64,000 nucleotides of DNA, from positions 4,642,393-4,706,392 of the forward strand of contig NC_068352.1 in the NCBI RefSeq assembly GCF_014633365.1. The letters are read 5' to 3'. The notes under the pieces are model-generated. The model had not been told where the DNA came from. It saw only the letters and a list, made by a program, of their open reading frames with translations, and did not search any database. Positions 46,815 to 59,866 of this stretch are shown here, in pieces. A program made the position numbers and the translations under genes. Each line of letters opens with the position of its first letter. The stretch's first letter is position 1. The stretch is from Diospyros lotus. Its lineage: Eukaryota; Streptophyta; Magnoliopsida; Ericales; Ebenaceae.

Positions 46815-49628
46815 TTTAACGCCCGTCTTCTCAGAACGCGCATTATCTCAAGATTTTTGAAATATTTTTTTTTAACATCATACACATAACATAAGTCTCT
46901 CGATATAAATACCCTCATCATAATCATTTCCCGACAATCTCGATTATACCTTCTGAGCATATCAAAATTTAAAAAAATTAATAGACTAAGACAAGTATTA
47001 TCAATCACATCAGCAGAAGCAAGATCGAAACCTCAATGATATATAACCAACAAATTTCTTTTACAGTTAAATAACCAAATCGATGTTTCACATGAAAATA
47101 TCAAAATATTACATAAGCTCTGAACATCGTAATCATAGACAAACACCTATGAAAACTAAACATAACAGCTACATCTCAACGACATCCTTTCCCTTGGCGT
47201 CACTACTTTCACCTGGAACATTTGAATATTCCAGGGACACAGTCCAAATTAGATACTGAATCATCTAAGTGAGAGTTCAAAAACATTTTCATAAATATAT
47301 GTAAAATCATATATAAAACCAACAAATCCTGACATGCCCCAGCCTAAGAGAATCCCACAAAGCACTTAGCCCTAATCGGGAAAAATGCAATCTCTCTAAA
47401 GGCGACACGATCACATCGACCCATTGGCAAACACAATCTTGCTTAAGAGGGATAACCTCGACATATAAACTCGGGAATCACCCCATTATCATTGTTAGGC
47501 ATTACGCTCCTACTCAAAAGTATTCCAAAATCCAAAGCAACCCTAGTCCCAAGAGTATCACATCAGCACTATCCCCGGAATCAATGACACATCGGTATTA
47601 ATGCTATCGCTCAAAGGAACCTAGGGTGGTGCCCACTCTCAACCCCGCCATTTGAGCCAACAACCGAGGTGGTGTCCACTCTCAGCCCCGCCACTTGAGT
47701 ACTGTAGGGTGAAGTCTGTCTCAGCCCCATCCCAAGTGGGTCACATAGCATCAATCCTCGGCACGCATCCCGAGTGCTGTCACTCAAGGGTCACGTCATA
47801 GGTTAACAACCCACTTCCCACATGGAAAACACATAACATGCCAATGCCAAAAATCATATCATGCATAACATAAAATCAACATTTCAATGTATGCAATTTA
47901 CCATACGAAATTCAATGCATGTGTAAATAATCGTTTGGACGAACCATCGCACGAAACCAACCACTCATGATAAATCAAAAGTGATCAAAAGTAACAAGAA
48001 TATGCACAGGAATTGAATTGAACAACTCACAGGAAACCATTCACATGCCACAAACAAGTTTTTTCGGTAGAACCACTCACCTTGGGCTAAATTCAAGATT
48101 CCTCAAAATACGTGCCCAACGTTGATTCTTGTGTCAGGCGCTCTATAATTCAACTTCGAGCATCAACGATACCTTAGATATCATATGTATTCAAAGGAAA
48201 ATCAATATCTATTTTTCTAATTTTCTCTAATTTCTTCCTAATTTTCTCTTGGTAATTCCAAATAAATACCTATTTAAGCATTTTTTTCCAAATTTTTCTC
48301 CACAAGAATTATTAAAAAAATATTTATAAGCCTCTGAAATTTTCTGGAAATTTTTCAGATTTTTCTCCTATTTTCTCAAATTTCCATAATTACTTTTCCT
48401 TCAAAAAATTTATTTTTCCTTGATTTCATTCGAATCTCCTCCATAAAAAATCACCAAAACTCATAAAATAAATTCCTTATCCTTCTGGAATTTTATCGTA
48501 ATTTTATAAAAATCCCTCATATTTATTTTAAATTTACCTTTTTTTTCAAAAGTCCAAAATAATTATCTCCTCGAGAAATTTTCAAGATAACAATTCATAA
48601 AATAAAATATTCCTTTTTCTTAAATTTTTGAATATTTTTTCAGAATTTTATTTCCTTTAATTCTATTTTTTCTTGAATTTCCTATATTTTCAATATTTAA
48701 AAAAATACAGAAATTATCTCTAATCATCTTCTCTGGCGACGGCACACCGAGAAATCGAACCGACGACACCAGGCTGCTCCTCTCCCATAGTCGATCCCAA
48801 TGGTACCCTCTTGGTTAGAAAACACCACTGGAAGCTCTCCGATTTGGCCAAAAATTGTCGGCCCAAATCGCCCGCCACCGAACTCCGGTGATCCAAATTG
48901 ACCTCCGATTCGAATTTCGATTGACACGAAAATTTTCAAACTAGTTGCCTATAGCTTTGCGACCAAAAGCCCCTTATTGAATCATTCGATTGATCACTCT
49001 ACAACCTGATTTAAACACTCACACAATAAGTATATATATATAGGCGGCCAAATATATATATGCGAAAACACCCCCTATACTACTCCAAAAACTCTCAAAA
49101 TTTCCAGAATTGCTTCTCACAACCTAGGGAACAAAAGCCCCTTATCCTCGACCTCTGATTCGCTCCCAAATGTAAGAAATCCGAAGTAAAATCTTTGATG
49201 CAAACTCTCGACCATACCTTTACTTGCTGATTTGATGGACGGTGGCAGCTATGGCGGCCATACCTCTCGTTGTAATTCTATTTTTTTTTTTTTAACATGA
49301 TAAACTATAATATTTTTTATTAAAAACAACTATAATCTAATATATCATTTCTTTTAAACTTCTAAATTCCGAGGTGTTCCATAACGGCAATTCAATTTTC
49401 AACCCGAACTGAAATTGTATCGAAAATTAACTCCGATCCGATTTCTTTTGATACTAAAAATCCTATCTTGTGATGCTTAGCAATGACATATCATTTTCCT
49501 TTGGAATCTCAGTCTCGGGACATTCCCTACAATTGATTCGGTGATTTATTTTACTATCAAACCTACTTTTCGATATTCCAAACTCCTCAAAATTGCATGG
49601 CAACCTTATACCAATACGAGGTATTACA
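46815..49628 (-). mobile_element. Solo LTR, family 1 (copy D)
   Basis: 2,814 bp on the minus strand, starting TGTAATACCTCG at 49628 and ending at 46815, where the usual TGTAACG edge has mutated to TTTAACG. Flanks are TATAT on both sides (46810-46814 and 49629-49633). The palindromic box at 47250-47267 and the 'gcagaagcaagatcgaaacc' block near 47016 match the family. There is no internal region or coding sequence. The GC-richer part at 48730-48960 gives a spurious 71-codon frame. Confidence 0.85.
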
Positions 49629-49633
49629 TATAT

Positions 49634-51119
49634 CCTCTGTACAATTCAAATTAGAACATCTTGTAAGAAATTAGTTGTGGATTCTACTTCTTGGTCAAAG
49701 GATTATTTTGGAGGGGCAAGCAACAGAGGGTGAAAAAACATCTTCTAAGAAGCTATGATGGGATCTGAGACCACCAGAAGATTGTTAGAGATGGGAAGGA
49801 TGGGAGCCTAGAGAGAGAGAGAGAGTCCCAGTGTGTCTTATATGAGAATAAGTGGATAATGGGAATAATCTGTGAATGACATTCCAAACTGCAAAGCCAT
49901 TTATATGGAAACTGGACCTCAAAGGTTAATTCGCATTAGAAGTACTTTTGCTTGTGCGGTGACATGGGCTAGGTAACTCACTCTCTTGGTCTGGTACGGA
50001 TCATTGACCCTTCGCTTTGAGGTGATAGTGGATCCTCAGAATAGTTAGGCAGTTGCTACAAGTCATGGAAAGTGGGGTTGCTCAATCTGCCCAATGATAC
50101 GAAGCTGTAAGGAGATGCAATTATGCCTTAGAGCACAAGTGACCCAGCCGAGCGGGGAAAGTGCATGCAAAATGTGATTTATCTATCTAAGCCAAACGAG
50201 TGGCTGAGGTATTCCACATTATACATGTGCTTGACGGATATCATGACACTTTTGAGTTGGTGACATTCTAAGGGGGCATTACTCCACAAGACTGACACCT
50301 GGCCTGATTGGTCATATTAGATATTGTCACATGGTGCTGATAGATGGCTTATCACAATTGTAAAGCATAAATTCTAGGTATTGGGGAAAGAAGACTGTAA
50401 AATACACTATTTCCAAGAAAGAATTAACAGAAAGAAAAGGTAGGTAGATGGACCAGAGTGTGCAGATTTTAGCAGACAGCTTAGTGAGTATCAAATATGT
50501 TCCACAGAAGTTGTTCAGTCAATAATTATGGTAGGTAACAGTGAATGAGTCAATCCCCTCCTACTTGTCTTTCCAAAGCTTAAATTTAGGCCAGCTATAT
50601 CCAACATGAGAACTATGTGTGCCAACACCAAGAGATTTTTGTGCATTTGAAAGAAATTCAAACATATTTTGAAGATAAGAAAACATTAATTTAAATGTCA
50701 CCATTTTCTTTCTAGCATGCCCTAATGTATAGAAACGATTTTCATCCTTATTTTTCCAGTTACCTTACCATCGCACAAGCACATCATGGATTGGTGTTTT
50801 GTTTATTTTCTAGTATAAAATGTTGTTTTAATTTAGGGAGTCAAACATAAGAAGAATATTAATCCCTTTTAACATGAACTGTTGAGCCAACTTGCTCCAT
50901 TTAACTACTAATTAAGTTTTGACTATTACTATAGTATTTTGACAGTTACTACAATACTTTGACGATTGCAACAGTATTTCGACCGTTTGCTATAGCACAC
51001 TAGAGTATTTTTCAACAAATGCCTATAAATGCCCCAAGCTCGTTTTGAAGATCATCAATTGTACATTTTGAACATACAAAGCACTCACAAGTTCTCAAAC
51101 GTGTTAACATTTTTCACAC
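49634..51119. other. Intergenic stretch with no recognised gene
   Basis: Not recognisably coding. It should include upstream sequence of the CorC_HlyC-type gene if that gene is otherwise intact, but no matching exon was found. At 50917-50996 there are four diverged copies of a 22-bp unit ('ttttgacnrttactayagta'). A TATA-like 'cctataaatgc' follows at about 51028. Confidence 0.4.
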
Positions 51120-51141
51120 AAGGTGCCACATCAAAGAAAAA

Positions 51142-51455
51142 GTGTGTAGAATTATTATTGTTGGAGGAAGTTGCACCAATGTAGCTAGCACGGAATTGGT
51201 GGAGAAGCTGAATTTGTCAACTCAAACACATCCCCGGCCATACAAGCTACAATGACTGAATGATTGTGGTGAGATTAAGGTAAATAAACAAGTGCTAGTT
51301 TCATTTTCCATTGGTAGGTATTGTGACGAGGTTCTTTGTGATGTTGTGCCAATGCAAGCTGGTCATATCCTCTTAGGGAGGACATGGTAGTTTGATAGGT
51401 GGGTCAAGCATGATGGATACACTGACAAATACTCTTTTGTAATGAATGGGAAGTC
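51142..51455 (+). pseudogene. Ty3/Gypsy aspartic protease fragment
   Basis: A frame of about 100 codons that reads 'GGSCTNVASTELVEKLNL', then 'VNKQVLVSFSIGRY' and 'EVLCDVVPMQAGHILLG'. This is the retropepsin-like protease of plant Ty3/Gypsy gag-pol. The catalytic Asp-Gly-Gly reads Val-Gly-Gly, and two in-frame stops are present (near 51251 and 51389). Its downstream pol is absent because LTR copy F begins at 51456. Confidence 0.8.
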
Positions 51456-51880
51456 TGTTACCCATGTTCATATAAGATTGTCACGTAATTTCGATAAGTT
51501 TAGAATACCGAAAAATTGGTTTGATAGTAATTATAAGTACCAAATCGATTGTAGGGAATGCCTCGAGGTGAAATTATCTAAGAAAAATGATATGGTCTCG
51601 ATGAACTTTCCGAGATAAGATTTATGGTATCAAAAGAAATCGAATCGGGAACGGTTTTTGGTACAGCTAAAATACAGCTGTCATTTAGGCTGCAAAACCA
51701 AATCGTCGTAGGAGACTCCTGAAAAATCAACGGAACCCTATAGGGGCTCCGATTTTGTGTAATGAGTAACCCTTCAGTGGTTTCGGGATGAAACGATAGC
51801 CCAGTAAGGACACTAGGGTAAAATCGACATTATCGAGTAACTTTGAACTTATTAATTTTGCGTTTTCGGTATTGTAATGC

Positions 51881-54779
51881 TGTAACGCCCCGCTTTTCCG
51901 GGCGCGTTATAAATTAGGACAATTCCGAGACAATAAATTTTTTTCTTCAAACTTAATTCTAAATCACATCATATCTCGAATCTATCCCAGAATTCCCATA
52001 CATTGATCTCGAAAGAGAATCACTATACACATCAAATGCGGAAGCAAGATCGAAACTTGATATCTTAACATTAATTATAAATAAATTCTTACATCTTCAA
52101 CATTCCTCAAAACCTTCAAAATCTAAAGTAACAAAACTTAAATACAGGGGCTACGTTATATACATTTCATTTCTCATGCACTCTGCTAAGTGTCATTTCA
52201 TGCCTCATTCATCATCGTTATCTGCTACAATCTCCATCTGGAACGTTTGAATATTCTAAGGACAAAACCCAAGTTAGATGATGAATCATCTAAGTAAGGG
52301 TATAGAAAACATATTTCGTGTATGAATGCAATGTCTTACCTCGTAGGTGTCAACTGCACCCCTCATGCTACCTACCATTTTTGCGGCCCCCTCTTTCGAA
52401 GCCGAGGTGTATGGGTGCACCCTTGGTAAAGTAGCGGTGCCAGTTCATACTCCCTACGGTCTCAAATGCGAGTGATCAATGATATCAACGTGTATTCATG
52501 CATTTCATAGTCATGTCATGTATGTAGTCTAAGTGATAGATACATATCAGGGCATGTCACTATAGTGAAAACATTTTCGAGGAACATAAACCAAGCATTT
52601 TCCATAAAACTAACTTTAATTGGGGAGTACCACTTACCTTCTCAAGCTTATCGGGCTACCTCAATATCCGTGCCTTGCCTCTTGCCTCTTGCATCGCCTC
52701 AATTTGCGTGTCAACCTCAAAATTTTCACGAGTCTCTTCAACTTTAGCCTCAAAGTATCCAAATCACCATAATTATTTAAATAAACATTAAAACCTATTT
52801 TTCCATAATTTCTGGCATTTTCTATAATTTTCTCTCTATTTCTTCCTATTTTTCCTCAATAAATCCAAATTAAATATTTCTAAAATATTTTCTCAAATAT
52901 TTCACTACAATAATTCATAAAATAATATTCTTGAATTTATGAAATTTTTTAAGGAATTTTACTCACCTTAACCTAGCATCTCGAATTTCCTCGATATGCG
53001 TGCCTTATCTTTGAAACGCGTGCCCTGACTATTTTTCTCACCAAAATCTCTGGGATATCATCAAAACATAATTCCCTATTTTCTAGAATTTTCCTGTGAT
53101 TTTTTGACATTTTTCCCATTTATATATATATATATATTTCTTTTCTTTTCTTTCTTTTTTTCTTTTCTTCTTATTCTTCTTCTTCTTCTCTCCCCTGCTT
53201 CCTGCCTGCACGACCTGCAACTCCCATGCTTCATCCTTTTCTTTTCTTTTTTCTTTCTTTTCTTCTTCTTCTTCTTCCTTCTCTTCTTCTTCTTCTTCTT
53301 CTTCTTCTTCTTCTTCTTCTTCTTCTTCTTCTCCTTTTCTTCTTTCCTTCTTCTTCTTCTTCTTTTTCTTCTTCTTCCTCTTCTTCTCCTCCTTTTCTTC
53401 TTTTCTTCTTGCGCAACCTGCAACTTCCCGCGCCCAGCGCCCGCGGCCGCCGCCACCTCGCCCTTTGCCGACCTCCACCCGACCTTCCGCCGGCCGCCTC
53501 GACCTCGTCGAACCACCGCCGCCAAGCTGCACAAGCCCGCGGCCGCCCCCTGCCTTGCACCCAGCATGGTGAGCTCGCGGCCATGGCTGCCATGGCCGCG
53601 AGTTGCCGCTTCCCGAGCCTCCATCGAGCTCTCATCTCGCTGCCACACCGCCGCTAGCCTCCGCAACCGCCTTCCTTGCTGCTGCCCTGCTTGTTGCCCG
53701 TCGGTCATGGCTGCCGCGAGCTGGTTGCTTCCAACTCTCTCACAATCTCTCCCCCTCTCTCTCTCTCGATCTCATTTGCTTGCTTCTCAATCGGCCGATT
53801 CTCTTACCTATTTATAGGCAGCCATGGCTTGCTCTCCAACGTTCATATATATATAAATATATATAGTACATTACATTAATAACAAAATCTCTCACATTCG
53901 GCTACTATATCTCCTTAAATCCCGCTGTCATTTTGCACAAATCTCGCTTGGCCATGAAAATCTTGCAGAGGGTCCATCACTTAATCATTTGAATGCAGCA
54001 AAATGAAGCTTCACAGAAGCTCTCTTTCACGCACACACGCGCACGGATGCGTATATATATTTATATATTTTGCATGATACATTTAATCAAATCATCCTGT
54101 CCTACCTACACCATGTCTCTTGGAGATTTTTTTTCCTCAATTCATGCTCCCAATATCTCTCCCATTGCAGCAAATCTCGGCCATTTAAAGCTTCTCAGAA
54201 GCTGGCCACGCACACAAGCATATATATATATATACATATATATAACTATTTATTACACTTTAAATTAAGAGAAATTATATATTAAACCCCAATTTTATCA
54301 CTTAGGTAATTTTTTTATTGCAACCATGCCCTCAAACACCGATTAAACTTACATTTTAATACCGAAAATCCACAATTAATAACTTAAATTTTACTCGATA
54401 TAGATGATTTTTGCCCCAATGACCTTACCGAGCTATCGATTCATCTCAAAACCACTTAAGGGTTGCTCATTACGCAAAATCGAAACCCCCCTAGGGTTCC
54501 GTTGATTTTTCGGGAGTCTCCTACAATAATTCGGTTTTACAGCCTAAATGTCAGTTGTATTTTAGTTGTACCGAAAACTGTTCCGGATTTGATTTCTTTC
54601 GATACCATAAATCCTATCTTGATTCGCTCATCAGAGCCATATAATTTTTCATAAACAATTTCACTTCGAGGCATTCCGTGCAGTCGATTCGGTACTTATA
54701 ATTGCTATCAAATCAATTTTTCAGTATTATAAACTTATTAAAATTACGTGGCAACCTCATATGAAAATGGGGTATTACA
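51881..54779 (-). mobile_element. Solo LTR, family 1 (copy E), nested in copy F in opposite orientation
   Basis: 2,899 bp on the minus strand: starts TGTAATACCCCATTTTC at 54779 and ends GGGGCGTTACA at 51881. TSD is AATGC (51876-51880 and 54780-54784). The palindromic box is at 52275-52292 and the 'gcggaagcaagatcgaaac' block near 52040. It holds long (TTC)n tracts at 53160-53410 followed by a GC-rich block at 53420-53710. Confidence 0.9.
53140..53415. repeat. Imperfect (TTC)n microsatellite inside LTR copy E
   Basis: About 270 bp of TTC/TTTC units. It produces open frames of 130-240 codons on both strands made of F/L/S or K/E/R, which are not genes. A related GAA-rich tract lies in copy F (55485-55580) and in the solo LTR at 61540-61690. 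Confidence 0.95.
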
Positions 54780-56996
54780 AATGCAAATTAATTTGAGGTT
54801 TAAAGGCATAGTTGTAATAAAGGAAATTTCTAAGTGATATTATGATAAAATTAGGGACTAATGTGCAATTTTCTTTATATATATATATATATTAGTATGA
54901 TATATAGTGTGTATATATATATAAATATGGGCGTGCGTGAGGCCATTCATTGGCCATGCCCTGCAACTTTCACCCATGCGTTGCAAATTTGAAGCTACGC
55001 TTCTGCAATCTCCATGCTTTGCAAACATGTTGGCTGAAAATTGCATGAGTTATTCGCTAGGAGGGATGGGGCAAGAGGGGTGAAAATTGCCTATAAATAG
55101 ATGAGAGATTGAGAGATTTGAGCAAAGGAAGAAGAGCAACAGAAAGTTGCAGAGAAGGAGAGAGAGCAACCGCGAGCTCAACGGCTGGTCAGCAAGAATG
55201 GAGCAGCTCCCCCAGCGGTTCTGAGGCAGCACGGGCGAGCTCGGTGGAGGTGCGAAAGGCTTCCGGCGTGGGAAAAAGCAACCATGGCAGCCGTTGAGCT
55301 GCCATTGTAGCAGCTTGGCGGCACGGCAGTAGCGCGCAGGAGCCACGGGCAGCGAGCATGGGCGGCTGGAAGCTCGGTGAGGCTACTAGCGGAGGCAGCG
55401 GCCAACGTGGGCAGAAGCGATCGGCAAAGGTGGGCTATGCACGTGGCCATGGCTGTTCGTGCGTTAGAATAAAGCAGAGGAGAGGAAGAAGAAGAAGAGA
55501 AGAGAAAGAAGAAGAAGAAGAAGAGAAAAGAAGAAAAAGAAGAAAGAAGAAAGAAATAAAGAAAAGAAATGAAGAAGAAGGGAGCTGGGCAGGTGGTGTG
55601 CACGCAGGAGCCAGAAGAGTGAGATGATGAATAGTAGAAGAAGAAAAAGAAAACGAAAGGAATGGAAAAAAAATTGGAGAAAAATGCTGAAAATCCTAGA
55701 AAAATAGGATTTGGAGATTTATTAATATTTCAGAGATTTTGGACAAGAAAATGGTCCGGGCACGCATTTCAAGGATATGACACGCATACCGAGGAAGCCT
55801 GAAAGGCTAAGTCAAGGTAAGTAAAATTTTCTAGAAAATTTAAAAAATTCAAGAATATTATTTTATGAATTTTCGTAGTGAAATATTTGAGAAAATATTT
55901 TAGAAATATTTAGTTTGGATTTATTGAGAAAAAATAGGAAGAAATAGAGAGAAAAATAAAAACAATGCAAGAAATTATAGAAAAATAGGTTTTAATGCTT
56001 ATTTAAATAATTATGGTGATTAGGATTCTTTGAGGCTTAAGTTGAAGTGACTCGTGCAAATTTTGAGGTTGATACGCAAATCGAGGCGATGTACGAATTT
56101 CGAGACATGCGTAAATATCGAGGTAGTCCAATAAGGTTGAGAAGGTAAGTGATACTTCCCAACTGGATTTAGTTTTATGAAAAATGCTTGGTTCGTAAGT
56201 GATTTATGTTTAAAAACTCAATCATCGGGAATGCTTTCATTATATTGACATGCTCTGATATGTATCCATCACGTAGATTGCATGCATGACATGACTATGA
56301 AATGCATAAATACATGTTGATATCATTGTTCACTCACATTGTGGTCGTAAGGAGTACGAACTAATACTGCTGTTTTACCAAGGGTGCACCCATACACCCC
56401 GGCTTCGAAAGAAGTGGCTGCAAAAATGGTGAGTAGCATGAAAAGTGCAGTTGACCCTTACGATGAGTAAGACATTGCATTCATGCACAAAATATGTTTT
56501 CTGTATCCTTACTTAGATGATTCATCATCTAACTTGGGTTTTGTCCCTAAAATATTCAAACGTTCCAGATAGAGATTGTAGCAGATACAAGAATAAATGA
56601 GGCATGAAATAGCACTTAGCAGAGTGCATGAAGAATAAAATGTATGTTATGTAGTCCATGTATTTAAGTTCTTCTACTTTTAAATCTAAACGTTTTAAAG
56701 AATGATGATGTATAATTCTATTTAGGGTTAATGTTGAAAACTTATGCTTTGTATTAAGTTATATTGAGGTACGATAATGTAAAATCTGAATTTCGATTAA
56801 TGTTAAGATATCAGGTTCGATCCTTGCTTTTGCATTTGTTGTGTATAATAATTCTCATTCAAGATAAATGAATGAGAATTCTGGGACAGATTCGAGGGAT
56901 GATATGATTTAACTTTAGTGTCTAAAAAAAAAATTTTATTATCTCGAAATTGTCTTAAGTTATAATGCGCCCTGAAAAACGGGGCATTACATTATT

Positions 56997-59861
56997 TAAT
57001 TTTAATTTTTAATAATTAAAATTTAACATTAATTACCCCACCACCCACTGTGAACACCCCCCCCCCCCAACGGGTGGAGTTTAAATTTTAAATTTTACAT
57101 TTAACATTATTTAATTCTAATTTTTTATAATTTAAATTAAATAAAAAAATTAATTTGAACTCCCCCTTTGTATTTAGTTTTTATTTTTTATAATTTAAAT
57201 AAAAAAAAAACCCTTACATGTGAACTGCCGCCTCCCACTGAATACACTTTTTTAATTCTTTTAACTACTTATTATTTTGAATTTAAAATTTTTATTTAAG
57301 TCACATAATACATAATAATAATTTATATAGAATATTTAATAATAATATATAACAATATAAATATGAAATAAATAATAATAAACATATAATAAATATAAAT
57401 GACAAAACTATTAAGATTAACAATTAATAATTTAACAAATATATTAATCAAGTAATAAGCAACTATTTACTACTTAACAATAAATCAAATAATATCTATT
57501 ATGTAAGAAACATTTAATACTGTAATTTAAAATTTAAATAATTAACAACTAAAAATAAAAAATACCTTCAATTCTTGATGAGATTGGTACCTTCGTAGTC
57601 AAGACTAAATCATACCAAAACAGCATGAAGAAGAATGAACTTAGTAGCAAAACAGTGAGGAAAAAATCAAAGAAGAGTAGAGATTGAGGCGAACGCGGGG
57701 GAGGGAAGGCTTTAAAGAGGAGGGAGGGGGGCGTTGGGGAGGGAGGCAAGTGTCATGAGGGAAGGAGCCCCCCCCCTCCCAAGCAAAAACCAGCGACGGG
57801 TACATACTCGTCGCTGGTTCTGGGGCACTAACAGCCCCCTCTGCCCAATGAAGCGGTGGCAGTGCCCTTGATTCAGCGAAGAGTAGAGATGTCAAAAAGT
57901 CTGACCTGGCCCGACCCGACCCGAGTCGGCCCACGGGCTTTTTCAATGGGTCGAGCCGACCCTTTTATTAAAGGGCCAGGCTGGGAATAAAAGGGTTGGG
58001 CTGGGCCCGGCCCCTTTTGCCCTGGATAAGGCCTGGCCTAGCCCACGGCTCCCTATCGGGCCGGGCCAACCCGTGGGCTAGAGGGCCGAGTCTGGCCCTT
58101 AACCCACAGGGCCTAGCGGGTCATACTCGGTGGGCTCGACCCTTTTTTTCTTTTTTTTTTTTAAATAATGCATATAATATATACATATATAAATATCAAA
58201 ATAATGCATATATAAAAACTATTTTTTTTCTTTCTTTCCTTTTAAAACAATTTTCTATCTTAAGTTTTAAATATTATTTCATCATTTTATATTTCAAAAT
58301 TCTATATGCCTTATAAATTTTCTTATGAATTGATATGAAAAACAATGCACATATAAAAAGGAGAATGTTTATTTATAATTTAAATATATAAAAGATTTAG
58401 CATGAAAATTTTAAATATATTGGTGGTTATTATTTATATATATTGCGAAATGTAAATTTTTTAGCATCTAATATCAATAATTAATAAAGAATAACATAAT
58501 TAAAAAAATGAATAAGTAAGGGCCTAACTGACTGGGCCCATAAAGGCCTCACAGGCTCGACCCATAGGGTCCCAACGGGCTGGGCCCAGTGGGCCACGGG
58601 CTAGGCCGGGCCGTGGGCCAAATTTCTTTGGCCCTTCCCGGCCCCCTATAGGGGCCAGGCTCGACCCAGCCCGTTTGAACAGTGACGAGCACAAGTCGCC
58701 TAATCCTTTTGACACCTCTAGCGACGGGCACGTGCCCATCGCTGAATAATAATGATATATTATTTAAATATATATCAAAATAAAATATTATTTTAATTTT
58801 ACAACATTAAACTAAATTGAATTGAATTAATTAATTTAAATCAATATATTATTTTTAAAATAAATATATATTTTTTAACTACTTTAAAATATAATTCATT
58901 TATAGATATTTAATTTTATAACTTTAAAGTAATTAGAAAAAAAATTTACAATCAAGAGAGAAGCAAAATTAATAAAAATATATAAAGAACAATAACTGAA
59001 AAATAAATAAAATATTTTTTAATAATTTGTAAATTTATTATTAATTCTAGAAGAAGAGATAAAAATTTATTTTATATTCTTTAAATGATTAATAATGTTT
59101 ATGTTATAAATAATAATAATTTCATAAAATATTTTACTAATTAATTTATAATTTTAAATTACATATATTTTGTAGACTAAAAATGATAAGTCTTTTGAGA
59201 GGAAACTAAAAATGATAATAAAATTAATATAGTTCTTTTATAGATATTTGATTTTACAACTTCACATTAATTAAAAAAATAAGTATAAGAGATAAAGAAA
59301 TAAGGAAAAAAAAGTAATAGAAATAAAACATTGAAGTGTACTTGAAGTACAATGCCTAAGAAGAAAATAAATTATTTTTTAATTAAAATATTTTTTAATA
59401 GTATGTAAGTTTATTCTTAATTTTAAAATGGGAGGTGAAGATTAATCTTTTATTTTTTAAATGTTCAATAGTTTTATATTATAAATAATAATAATTATAT
59501 AAATTACTTGACTAATTAATTTTTTGTTTTAAATTATATATATTATTTAAACAAAAAAATATTTTTAACAAGTGCATTTAATGCAGCTCAACCGTCAACT
59601 GTAAATACTTAGATAGCGTAGCATTAATTATGGAGTTAGAGAACATTCGTTATAAGTGTTCAAGTGTTCTAAATTACGAGTTCTTATATTTTATCTCTTA
59701 TGCTTTAAATTGACACAATTTTTCCCATGCTATTATTGCATTCATTATTATTATTTATTTTCTAAGTCTTATATCAATTGAAAAATATTATAACTGAGAA
59801 GTTGAATTCTCATATTATCTCTTTTGAATGAAGCAAATTTTTTTGTATTACTTAGCAATAG
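56997..59861. other. AT-rich intergenic region with a hAT-like element, no gene
   Basis: Very AT-rich apart from a GC-rich island at 57740-58160 and 58510-58745. Contains a C run (57056-57067), 'agcgacggg...cgtcgct' palindromes and the element at 57884-58720. No coding region recognised. Confidence 0.5.
57884..58720. mobile_element. Non-autonomous hAT-like element with GC-rich ends
   Basis: 837 bp. The left end is TAGAGATGTCAAAAAG, and the right end read backwards is TAGAGGTGTCAAAAGG (14 of 16 matching). Flanks are GCGAAGAG (57876-57883) and GCGACGGG (58721-58728), an 8-bp duplication with two mismatches, as expected for hAT. The subterminal 200-270 bp on each side are packed with 'gggccgggcc' and 'cgacccg' motifs in both orientations around an AT-rich centre. 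No transposase. Confidence 0.7.
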
Positions 59862-59866
59862 CAAGT

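Larger units (their letters stand above)
51456..56991 (+). mobile_element. LTR, family 1 (copy F), split by nested copy E
   Basis: The 5' piece 51456-51880 starts TGTTACCCATGTTCATA, and the 3' piece 54785-56991 ends GGGGCATTACA. Together they give a roughly 2.6-kb LTR interrupted by the solo LTR at 51881-54779. It has the palindromic box at 56514-56531. The left (AAGTC) and right (TTATT) flanks do not match, so either the left edge is a rearrangement or the TSD has been lost. No coding content; the A/G-rich 55480-55680 stretch causes open frames. Confidence 0.75.

Noticed and set aside
53104..53817. Open frames up to 237 codons on both strands
   Set aside because: They are translations of a (TTC)n tract and the following GC-rich block inside solo LTR copy E, with no family resemblance.
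51451..56996. TSD for LTR copy F
   Set aside because: The five-base flanks AAGTC and TTATT do not match, so no duplication is claimed.
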